Shown: piece after piece, positions 49,581-57,095 of the stretch
Layout of the letters: the number at the start of each line of letters is the position of its first letter
Numbering within the stretch: position 1 is the stretch's first letter
NCBI GenBank assembly: GCA_964447205.1
Contig: CAYUSB010000002.1
Location: 1 to 64,000 of the forward strand
From: JAEUKH01 sp964447205
GTDB taxonomy: Bacteria > Myxococcota_A > Polyangia > Polyangiales > Ga0077539
Direction: 5' to 3'
Length of the DNA stretch: 64,000 nucleotides
The notes under the pieces: generated by a model
Database searches by the model: none
What the model saw: only the letters and a program-made list of their open reading frames with translations
Told to the model about the DNA's origin: nothing
Translations under genes and position numbers: made by a program

Positions 49581-50600
49581 ATGCACCCGCTTGCTGAGAA
49601 GGTACTCCAGGGCAACGTGCGGGCCACCGCGCGCCTTCTGCGTATGGTCGACGACCGGGTGGCGGGGTGGGTCGGGGCCCTCGCCGACCTGCACCCGCAC
49701 ACGGGCAAGGCCTGGGTCGTGGGGATCACGGGCAACCCCGGGGCGGGCAAGAGCACCCTCACCGACCAGCTCGTGGCCCACTACCGCCGGGCGGGGCTGC
49801 GGGTGGGGGTCCTGGCCGTCGACCCCACCTCGCCCTTCTCGGGGGGGGCCATCCTGGGCGACCGGATCCGGATGCAGCGGCACGCCCTGGACGAGGGGGT
49901 GTTCATCCGCTCGCTCGCGACCCGGGGGCGGCTCGGGGGCGTGTCGCGCTCGACCGCCGACGCGGTCCTGGTGCTCGACGCCTGGGGGGCCGACATCGTC
50001 CTCGTGGAGACCGTCGGAGTGGGGCAGGACGAGCTCGACGTAGCCCGCCTCGCCCACACCACCGTGGTGGTGATGGCCCCGGGGCTCGGCGATGAGGTGC
50101 AGGCCATCAAGGCGGGCATCCTGGAGATCGCGGATGTGTTCGCGGTCAACAAGGCCGACCGCGACGGGGCCGACGCCACGGTGCGCGACCTGGAGATGAT
50201 GGTCGCCCTCGGGCACGAGGTCACCCACGCCGGGGGGCACAGCCTGCACCACGCCCCGGGCGTGCTCGACCGGGAGGACATGGCGGCGAAGCTCCCGGCG
50301 GGCGAGTGGCTCTGCCCGATCGTCAAGACCGTGGCTTCGCGGGCCGAGGGCATCACGGCCCTGGTCGAGGCGATCGCGTCGCACCGGACGCGGCTGGAGA
50401 CCACCGCGGCGGGGGAGGCCCGGCGCGTGTCGCGGGCCCGCGAGCAGCTCCGGGTGGTGTTTCAAGACACCCTGTGGGAGCAGAGCATGGCGGCCGTGGC
50501 GGCGGAGTTCGAGGCCCTGGCCGAGGCCCTGGTGCAGCGGGCGGTCGACCCTTACCACGCGGCCCAGCGGCTCATCGACGCCTTCAGGGCGGGACGGTAG
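49581..50600 (+). CDS. meaB: MeaB, methylmalonyl-CoA mutase chaperone GTPase
   Basis: A 339-residue SIMIBI-class G protein. The P-loop GNPGAGKST is at residues 51-59, followed by GVLAVDPTSPFSGGAILGDRIRM, ETVGVGQDE and the NKAD specificity motif, exactly as in MeaB/ArgK. MeaB protects and reactivates the cobalamin-dependent methylmalonyl-CoA mutase in propionate metabolism. No mutase gene lies in this window. The C-terminal dimerisation helices are present and the length is normal. The stop overlaps the convergent lipoprotein gene by 17 bases. Confidence 0.92.
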   Translation: MHPLAEKVLQGNVRATARLLRMVDDRVAGWVGALADLHPHTGKAWVVGITGNPGAGKSTLTDQLVAHYRRAGLRVGVLAVDPTSPFSGGAILGDRIRMQRHALDEGVFIRSLATRGRLGGVSRSTADAVLVLDAWGADIVLVETVGVGQDELDVARLAHTTVVVMAPGLGDEVQAIKAGILEIADVFAVNKADRDGADATVRDLEMMVALGHEVTHAGGHSLHHAPGVLDREDMAAKLPAGEWLCPIVKTVASRAEGITALVEAIASHRTRLETTAAGEARRVSRAREQLRVVFQDTLWEQSMAAVAAEFEALAEALVQRAVDPYHAAQRLIDAFRAGR

Positions 50601-52551
50601 CGAGGTCGAGGGCGTAGGCCCCGCGGGCAGAGAGGCCGCAGCCGGACAGGGCGATGTGGTAGCGCCCCGGGTCGAGGGTGAGGTCGAGCAGCGACGCGTG
50701 GCCGACGGCCCGGTGGCTGCAAGCCCCGGAGACCAGCCGACCCGGGCACTGTTCGCCGGCGAACACGGACAGGACCGTGTCGAAGCTCGACCCCACGGTG
50801 TGGGCGAGCAGGCGCTTGCGTCGCGGGAGGGTGAGGGTGAACCACACCGTACGCCCTCCTGCGCAGCTCAGGCCTCCGCACGGGGCCAATCCCCCTCCCG
50901 GGGCGGCCGAGGTGTCGCCGACGAACACCCCGCCGCCGTAGGGGACGCTCTGGCCGGCCTCGCAGCTCGTATTGCCCCGCGGTTCGACCGGGCTCGTGGT
51001 GGGCACGACCAGGGCATGGGTGGCCAACGACCCGGTCTGGGCCTCGGTGGCGACGGCGAGGGTGTAGCGGGCTCCGGGCGAGAGGCGGGTGAAACGTCGC
51101 CAGGCGGTGGAGGCTCCGCCCAGGCAGCGGAGCTCGTCGGGGGTCTCGCAGCGGTCGCGGAGCTCGATGGCCACCGGGCTCCGGGCGCTGTGGGTCGCGA
51201 AGGCGAGGAGGTCGAGCCCCGCGGCGGGACCCGTGACCGCATAGAACGCGTCGGCCCGCGAGGCCGGGAGGCAGGGCGAGGGGGCCTCGGGGCCGAGGGC
51301 GGCCACCGACACGCTCGCGGGAGAAGCCAGGGCCAGGGAGCTGCCGGGGCAGCGGTCGGAGGCGTCGACGGGGGTGGGGGCCGAGGTCCGGACGGAGGCC
51401 GTGAGGACGCGGCCTGGGGCCCCGGTGTAGCTCGTGGTGAGGAAGTAGGCGCCGGGGGTCTGGCGTCGTACGACGAGGCGGGCGGGGTCCCCCCGGGTGC
51501 ACTGGGAGGCCGCGGCGGAGGGCTCCCCGCAGGCGCTGGAGACGTGGAGGGAGAGGTTGCCCGAGCCCGTGGCCGAGACCTCCACGAACACGTCGCGCAG
51601 GCTGGGCAGGGCGTACGCGACGATGGCGTCGACGCGGCCGATGGACGAGGTGGCCTGGGTGCAGACCGAGGCGTAGTCGGCGTGGGGCTCGAAGGCCTGG
51701 GTGCGGAGCACCAACGGCGGCCCGTCCACCGAGACGGCGGCTCCCGGGCACACGTCGCCGCGCTCTCGCGGGCTCGGCAGCCCGGCCTGGGCCTGGACCG
51801 TGACGGGACGCCCAGCGGCCGCCGAGACCACCACGGCGTAGGCTCCTGGGGGCAGGCCTGGGAAGCGGGCCGTGGCGGTCCCTCCCGCGCTCGTGATGCT
51901 GTTGCCGCATCGGAGCTCCGATCCGGGGCGTCCGCACGTGGACATGCGCACGAGGGAGACCGTGCTGATGTCGCCGCTGCCGGGGCGGGCGGTGACCACG
52001 AGGTCGGACGGGCCCGACAGGGTGAGGGGCAACACTGCGTCGGGGCCGAGCCCCGTCAGGGGGCCCTCACAGGCAGACGCGAGGGTGTTGGCAAACCCCT
52101 CAAACCGCACGACCCGCCGCACCCCGTCGGCGAGGTCGGGGCAGCCTGTAGACCCCGTGGGGCAACGATCGGTGGCATTGTGGGGGCAGGGGCCCAGGCC
52201 GTCGAGGGGCGGGGCCGGGGGGCTGTCGGTGAGGGCGGGGGCGTCTTCGGGGAGGGTCGGGGCGTCGTCGGAGGGCGGCGCCCCGTCGGGGTCGGGCGGG
52301 GCGTCGAAGGCGGCGGTGTCTTCGAGGGCGATGTCGCTGGGCGGGGCGGTCGACCCGTGGTCTGCGAGGGTCGGGACATCGACCGGGACCGCGCTGGTCT
52401 CGTGGCCCGGGCCCGCTTCGCGCTCGGCCAGGACATCGGGGAGCTCCGCGCCCGGGGTGGGGGTGCTCGTGGCCCCGCCGCACGCGCCGAACCACGCGAG
52501 GAGGACGACGGCCCAAGGCACGCGGGCGGATCGGGGGGAGGGAGGGGGCAT
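50584..52551 (-). CDS. Large lipoprotein of repeated beta domains
   Basis: A 655-residue lipoprotein. ATG 52551 opens a signal peptide with the lipobox-like FGAC. Residues about 30-120 are an Asp/Pro/Ala linker (PPSDIALEDTAAFDAPPDPD and similar). The rest holds about four beta-rich units, each starting with a C-P or C-E motif and with the recurring PGxYxxVV/ALxL ending, such as PPGAYAVVVSAA, TPGAYFLTTSYTG, SPGARYTLAVATE and DPGRYHIALSG. These are probably pre-peptidase C-terminal (PPC-like) domains in series, like the C-terminus of the protein at 34358. Surface location is inferred; no catalytic motif. It is convergent with meaB. Confidence 0.75.
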   Translation of the reverse strand: MPPPSPRSARVPWAVVLLAWFGACGGATSTPTPGAELPDVLAEREAGPGHETSAVPVDVPTLADHGSTAPPSDIALEDTAAFDAPPDPDGAPPSDDAPTLPEDAPALTDSPPAPPLDGLGPCPHNATDRCPTGSTGCPDLADGVRRVVRFEGFANTLASACEGPLTGLGPDAVLPLTLSGPSDLVVTARPGSGDISTVSLVRMSTCGRPGSELRCGNSITSAGGTATARFPGLPPGAYAVVVSAAAGRPVTVQAQAGLPSPRERGDVCPGAAVSVDGPPLVLRTQAFEPHADYASVCTQATSSIGRVDAIVAYALPSLRDVFVEVSATGSGNLSLHVSSACGEPSAAASQCTRGDPARLVVRRQTPGAYFLTTSYTGAPGRVLTASVRTSAPTPVDASDRCPGSSLALASPASVSVAALGPEAPSPCLPASRADAFYAVTGPAAGLDLLAFATHSARSPVAIELRDRCETPDELRCLGGASTAWRRFTRLSPGARYTLAVATEAQTGSLATHALVVPTTSPVEPRGNTSCEAGQSVPYGGGVFVGDTSAAPGGGLAPCGGLSCAGGRTVWFTLTLPRRKRLLAHTVGSSFDTVLSVFAGEQCPGRLVSGACSHRAVGHASLLDLTLDPGRYHIALSGCGLSARGAYALDLATVPP

Positions 52552-52654
52552 CGTGCGACGCGGCGCGCGGCACAGACCGGGAGCCGGGGCCGATTTTAGC
52601 GCAGAAGGCTCCGCGCGGGGATGCGGCGCCCGCACCACGGGGCCCGAGGCCCGA

Positions 52655-53440
52655 TCAGCCCGGACCGAGCCAGCGAATGAGGGCGCAGGTGATGTTGTCG
52701 GGGCCACCATTTTCGTTGGCCCGGGCGATGAGGCGGGAGGCGATGGCCTTGAGGTCGGACTTGTTCTCCTCGACGATGCGCAGCATGTCGGGGTCGGTCA
52801 CGGGGCCCGACAGGCCGTCGGAGCAGAGGAGGTAGATGTCGCCCGGCTGCGGGGGGTCGAGGCGGGAGTCGACCTTGACCACCTCCTTCATCCCGAGGGC
52901 CCGCACGATCACGTTTTTGTGCGGGAAATTGGCGATCTCCTCCTCGGTCAGCTTGCGCATCTTGAGGTAGTCGTTGAGGAGGGAGTGGTCTTCGGTGAGG
53001 AGGTCGATCACCCCCTTGCGGATGCGGTACGCCCGCGAGTCGCCGACGTGCCCGATGATGAGCCCCTCGCGCACGGCCAGGCACACGACGATGGTCGTGC
53101 CCATCCCGCGGTACCGGGGCTCGCGCTGGGCGCCCTCGAAGATACGAAGGTTGGCCAGCTTGACCCCGGTGACCAGCCGATTCTCTTCGTAGCTCCGTTG
53201 TTTGTCCATCTTGTACGGCCACGTCGCGTCGGGGTCTTTGGCCGTGGCCTCGAAGAACTCCCGCAGGGCGTCGACCGCCATCTTGGACGCGACCTCGCCG
53301 GAGGCATGGCCACCCATGCCGTCCGCGACGATGACGAGGTTTTCCTCCGCGATGATGGCGAAGTTGTCCTCGTTGTGTGTGCGCTTCATCCCGACGTTGG
53401 TCTCGCCAGCGATTTCCATGCGCACTGCGTTGCCCGCCAC
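52655..53440 (-). CDS. PP2C-family serine/threonine phosphatase (Stp-like)
   Basis: A PPM-family phosphatase of 261 residues with the metal-binding and catalytic motifs MKRTHNEDNF, VADGMGGHASGE, GDSRAYR, CSDGLSG and GGPDNIT. Bacterial members reverse the action of Hanks-type kinases, and one such kinase is encoded at 60200. The GTG at 53440 is chosen because an AAGGG box lies about nine bases upstream; ATG 53419 is a second choice. An Asp- and Lys-rich insertion (ATAKDPDATWPYKMDKQRS) lies between the second and third motifs. It stands 103 bases downstream of the divergent-strand region of the lipoprotein gene and is not in an obvious operon. Confidence 0.9.
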   Translation of the reverse strand: MAGNAVRMEIAGETNVGMKRTHNEDNFAIIAEENLVIVADGMGGHASGEVASKMAVDALREFFEATAKDPDATWPYKMDKQRSYEENRLVTGVKLANLRIFEGAQREPRYRGMGTTIVVCLAVREGLIIGHVGDSRAYRIRKGVIDLLTEDHSLLNDYLKMRKLTEEEIANFPHKNVIVRALGMKEVVKVDSRLDPPQPGDIYLLCSDGLSGPVTDPDMLRIVEENKSDLKAIASRLIARANENGGPDNITCALIRWLGPG

Positions 53441-53537
53441 GCGTCGTACCCTTTCGTCGGCAGTCGTATCAACCAGTGGTGGAGCCACACATCACCGTGA
53501 GGGCAGACGCTATCTCAGCCCCAATTCACCCGTCAAT

Positions 53538-54488
53538 CTAGGAACGTACCCCAGGGCCCCAGAAGCGCCGAAGGGTCTGCCGCAGGAGGGCGGGCTGCTC
53601 GACGAAGGGCAGGTGTCCGGCCCCTGGAATCAGGGCAAATTGGCCGTGAGGGAGGGCGTCGGCCAGGGCCCGGCACTCCTCGGGCAGAAAGGTGCGGTCG
53701 TCGGCCCCGGCCACCACCAGGGTCTGGCACCGCACCTCGGGGGCGAGGCGCCGGGCGTCCCAGCGGGCGCAGTCCTGGAGGAAGTTGGCGTCGGCCTCGG
53801 GGCGGTACCGGACCTCTCGGGTGAGGCGGGCCATGGCCTCGGGGCCTGGCAGCCGCGACCACCACATGGGGCCGAGGCGGGTGAAGAGGAGGCCGAGGTC
53901 GTGGGGGTCGCGGAGGGTTCCCTGGGGGGTGGTGAGGGCCTGGACGGCGCGCCACCCTTCGGGCCCGAGGGCCGCCTCCGAGCGGGGCCCCACGGCCCGC
54001 AGTTGGGCTGCGTCGCGCAGGGGGGCGATGAGGGCGAGGGAGCGCAGGAGCCCCGGGTGCCGTGCGGCGGTGAGCATCGCCACGGCGGCCCCGAAATCGT
54101 GGGCCACGAGGTCGATCGCGCTCTCCCCGAGGGCCGCGGCGAGGGCCGCGAGGTCGTCCGCGGCGGCGGTGAGGGTGTAACCCCCCGCGTCGGGGGGCGG
54201 GCTCGATCGGCCGTGACCCCGCAGGTCGAGGTATCGCAGCCGGGCTTCGGCCGCGAGGTCGTCGAAGCCCCCGCGGAGGTAGGTGTGATCGAGCCCCGGT
54301 CCGCCGTGCACGAGCCACCGCACCGGTCGCCGCCGGGAACCGAGTCGTAGGGTGTGCAGGGTCACCCCCCCGGACAGGCGGACGTCCCGAGCCTCGGGCC
54401 CGTCGTGGGCGGTCATGCCCGCCCGACACCCGAGCCCGAGGGCCCCGGAGAGACAAAGCCAGCGGCGTCGCGACAGGGAGAGGGCCAT
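53538..54488 (-). CDS. Alpha/beta-hydrolase with an aspartate nucleophile, predicted lipoprotein
   Basis: A 316-residue protein. The leader ends in GALGLGC, a probable lipobox. The core has the oxyanion HGGPGLDH, LDLRGHGRSS, and a nucleophile elbow reading VAHDFGAA, where Asp replaces the usual Ser, as in haloalkane dehalogenases and epoxide hydrolases. A late GADDRTFLP acid and GAGHLPFVEQP histidine complete the triad. HGGP also occurs in prolyl iminopeptidases, but these use Ser. The start is ATG 54488; the upstream part of the frame is antisense to the neighbouring gene. Substrate unknown. Confidence 0.8.
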   Translation of the reverse strand: MALSLSRRRWLCLSGALGLGCRAGMTAHDGPEARDVRLSGGVTLHTLRLGSRRRPVRWLVHGGPGLDHTYLRGGFDDLAAEARLRYLDLRGHGRSSPPPDAGGYTLTAAADDLAALAAALGESAIDLVAHDFGAAVAMLTAARHPGLLRSLALIAPLRDAAQLRAVGPRSEAALGPEGWRAVQALTTPQGTLRDPHDLGLLFTRLGPMWWSRLPGPEAMARLTREVRYRPEADANFLQDCARWDARRLAPEVRCQTLVVAGADDRTFLPEECRALADALPHGQFALIPGAGHLPFVEQPALLRQTLRRFWGPGVRS

Positions 54489-54540
54489 CGATGCGCCCCA
54501 GATTGGATCAGGATGCCCTCCGGGTGCTAGCAAACGTCCG

Positions 54541-55566
54541 ATGTCGGACAGCCCCCGCGATGCCCTCCTCGACCTCGTTCGAGACCTCGCCGCCCAGGTG
54601 GCGTGGCAACGCGACCTCGACCTCGTCGACCTGCCCTTGCGCGGCACGATCCCCGCCCCGCGCCCCCTCGAAGCCGTCGGGCCGACCGTGGCTCCGGTCG
54701 AGGCCGTCGAGGCCCCCGCCCCGGTCGCGGCCGTCGAGGCCCCGGGCGAGGGCGTCGAGGCCCCCGCCCTGGTCGCGATGATCGAGGCTCCTGCGGTGGT
54801 CGAAGCGTTCGAGGCCCCCGCTCCGGTCGAGCTCCCCGCGGTGGTCGAGGCCCCCGCCGCGGTGGTGGCGGGTGCGGGGCGCGCGCGGGACAAGGCCCTC
54901 CCTCCCGTGCTGCGGGCCCTGTGGGAGGACACCCCCGAGCCCGTCCGGCTGGAGATCCCGGCGAAGATCGAGGGCCCCCGGCGGGTCGAGGCCCTGCGGG
55001 TGGTCCAGGACGAGGTGGCGGCCTGCACCCGATGCCGTCTCGCGACGGGTCGCACCCAGACGGTCTTCGCCCGCGGAAACCCCTTCGCTCGCGTGGTCTT
55101 CGTGGGCGAGGCCCCGGGGCAACAGGAGGACGAGCAGGGCCTGCCCTTCGTGGGCCGGGCCGGCCAGCTCCTCGACCGCATCATCGCGAGCATGGGCCTG
55201 AGCCCCGCTACGGACGTGTACATCGCCAACATCGCGAAGTGTCGCCCGCCGTCCAACCGCAACCCCGCCCCCGACGAGATGGACGCCTGCGGCCCGTTTC
55301 TGCTGCGTCAGCTCGGGATGATCCGCCCCGAGGTGATCGTGGTGCTGGGCAAGGTCGCGGCCCACTACCTCCTGCAGGTCGACGGGCCGATGGGCAAGCT
55401 GCGGGGGCGATGGGCGAGCTGGCAGGGCATCGCCGTGATGCCGACCTGGCACCCGTCGTACGTGCTGCGCGAGGCCGAGCGGCCCGGGAGCACGGCCCGC
55501 CGCGAGGTGTGGACCGACGTCCAGCTCGTGATGCAGCGGCTGGGACTGCCGCGCTCGACCCCCTGA
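54541..55566 (+). CDS. Family 4 uracil-DNA glycosylase with a Pro/Ala/Val linker
   Basis: A 341-residue protein. The C-terminal 200 residues are a family 4 uracil-DNA glycosylase: four cysteines for a 4Fe-4S cluster (CTRCRL, a single Cys in IAKCRPPSNRNP and one in ACGPFLLRQ), the catalytic GEAPGQQEDEQGLPFVGRAG motif and a WHPSY end motif. It removes uracil from DNA. The first 110 residues contain an unusual linker with repeated VEAPA/VEAPAPV units that is absent in typical members of about 200-230 residues. The start at ATG 54541 is the first after the divergent hydrolase gene. The gene lies 53 bases before the acidic propeller gene on the same strand. Confidence 0.9.
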   Translation: MSDSPRDALLDLVRDLAAQVAWQRDLDLVDLPLRGTIPAPRPLEAVGPTVAPVEAVEAPAPVAAVEAPGEGVEAPALVAMIEAPAVVEAFEAPAPVELPAVVEAPAAVVAGAGRARDKALPPVLRALWEDTPEPVRLEIPAKIEGPRRVEALRVVQDEVAACTRCRLATGRTQTVFARGNPFARVVFVGEAPGQQEDEQGLPFVGRAGQLLDRIIASMGLSPATDVYIANIAKCRPPSNRNPAPDEMDACGPFLLRQLGMIRPEVIVVLGKVAAHYLLQVDGPMGKLRGRWASWQGIAVMPTWHPSYVLREAERPGSTARREVWTDVQLVMQRLGLPRSTP

Positions 55567-55619
55567 GCGACGCGGCGTGCCTTCGGAGAGCCCCTGAGGT
55601 AGCTTCCGCCTCCCTGCCC

Positions 55620-57095
55620 ATGCGCCTCCGTAAGCCACGCCTCCGCGACGACGACCTCCTCGACCTGCCGCCCCTCGACGGGGACGACGACGAGCCCGCC
55701 CCGGTCGACGAGGCCCTGATGCCTCTGCTCCACGACGATGGCGAGGGCGCCGATGACAGCGTGGCGGGCGAGGGGTTTGACGACCCCCTGCCCGACGAAG
55801 CGGTCGATGTCGCGGGCCTCGACGAGGCCCTTGATGGGCCCGACGACGACCACGACGGCTACGACGAGATGGTCGTCCCCGACGACGCGGATGAGGGCGA
55901 CGACGCGGGCCACGACGACGCGCTGGAGGCCTGGTTCGACGAGGCCCCGGGTGAGTCGGCCGACGACCTGGGCGAAGAGGGCGTCGAGGACGTCGCGGCC
56001 GATCTGTTTGGGGCCCTTCCGCCCATGGACGACGACGACGACGACGCGGGCGACGCTACACCCATGGACGACCTCCCCGCCCAGGTTCGCCACGCGGCGG
56101 GAGGCTTCGCCCTGGAGGAGCCGTCCCCGCAGTCGGCCCGGGTGCGCCTCGTGCGTGGGGCCACCGTCGGCGAGGGGGTCGTGCTCGGGGTGGCCGTGGC
56201 CATGACCCTGGCCGAGGACGGGCTGTGGGCCGTCGGCGACGCCGTGGCCCGGCTCGATCGGGCCAGCTTCGACGACGAGGCTCCGGCCTTCGTGGCGGTC
56301 GACGCCCCCGGGGGCGAGGTGTTCACCGGGGTGGCCGTGCGGGCCGACGGGATCCCGATGGTGGCCACCCTTGGGGCGGAGGTTCTGGTGGCCACCCGGC
56401 GCGGGTCGTGGCGGCCCCTCGGGGCCCTCGGCCCGGGTCGTGCGGTGGGCCCCACCCGGCTGCATTTCGACGGGGTTCGGGTGTGGTGCGTCGACGCCCA
56501 GGGGGGGCTCCATCTGCTCCCGGGTCCCGAGGCCCCAGGAGGGCCTACCCCGGCGATGGCGGTGACGGCCGCGACGGTCGACCAGGAGGGCGGGTTCTTC
56601 GTGGCGTCTGCGGGGGTCTCGGAGGTCTGCGGGTACCGGGTCGACGCCCAGGCAGTGGCCGCGTGGCGGCGGGTCTCGTTGCCGCCCGGGGCCCGGCCCG
56701 CGGTGGCTTCCCTGGCGGGCGATCTGATCGCCCTGGCCGGGTCGGACGGCGGATGGTGGAGCGTCGACGGGGGCCAGCGCTGGCACGCGGGGGCCCTCCT
56801 GCAGGGGGCCACGGCCCTGGCGGTGGTTCACTCCGACGACGGGGCCCCGGGGCTGCTCGTGGGGGTCTACGACGCCCGGGTCGACCGGTCGGCGGCGGTG
56901 TTCGTGCCGGTGCAGTCCGACGGAGCCCTGGGCCCGGCCCAACAGGTCGCCCTCCCGGCCGAACGTCGCCCCGAAGACGGCGACGAGTCCGAGGGCGACA
57001 ACCGCATCGAGCAGATCGTGGCCCTCGACCCCGCGGGGCGGCGGGTGGCCGTGCTTACGGGTCGCGGGACGGTGTGGCTGATCGATCGGTCGTAG
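55620..57095 (+). CDS. Protein with an acidic N-terminus and a predicted beta-propeller
   Basis: A 491-residue protein with no signal peptide. The first 150 residues are extremely acidic (runs such as DGDDDEPAPVDEALM and MDDDDDDAGD) and probably disordered. From about residue 165 the sequence turns into repeated beta units with WxVDGxxxW, GGWWSVDGGQRW and VRVWCVDAQGGLHLLPG, suggesting a propeller of five or more blades. It is 53 bases behind the glycosylase gene. I do not recognise a family. Cytoplasmic location and a protein-binding role are inferred only from features. The 3' end overlaps the convergent YfhO-like gene by 41 bases. Confidence 0.7.
   Translation: MRLRKPRLRDDDLLDLPPLDGDDDEPAPVDEALMPLLHDDGEGADDSVAGEGFDDPLPDEAVDVAGLDEALDGPDDDHDGYDEMVVPDDADEGDDAGHDDALEAWFDEAPGESADDLGEEGVEDVAADLFGALPPMDDDDDDAGDATPMDDLPAQVRHAAGGFALEEPSPQSARVRLVRGATVGEGVVLGVAVAMTLAEDGLWAVGDAVARLDRASFDDEAPAFVAVDAPGGEVFTGVAVRADGIPMVATLGAEVLVATRRGSWRPLGALGPGRAVGPTRLHFDGVRVWCVDAQGGLHLLPGPEAPGGPTPAMAVTAATVDQEGGFFVASAGVSEVCGYRVDAQAVAAWRRVSLPPGARPAVASLAGDLIALAGSDGGWWSVDGGQRWHAGALLQGATALAVVHSDDGAPGLLVGVYDARVDRSAAVFVPVQSDGALGPAQQVALPAERRPEDGDESEGDNRIEQIVALDPAGRRVAVLTGRGTVWLIDRS

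Noticed and set aside
47203..50043. A 946-codon plus-strand open frame
   Set aside because: It is antisense to the ABC1 kinase and methyltransferase-like genes and then out of frame within meaB; no domain motif.
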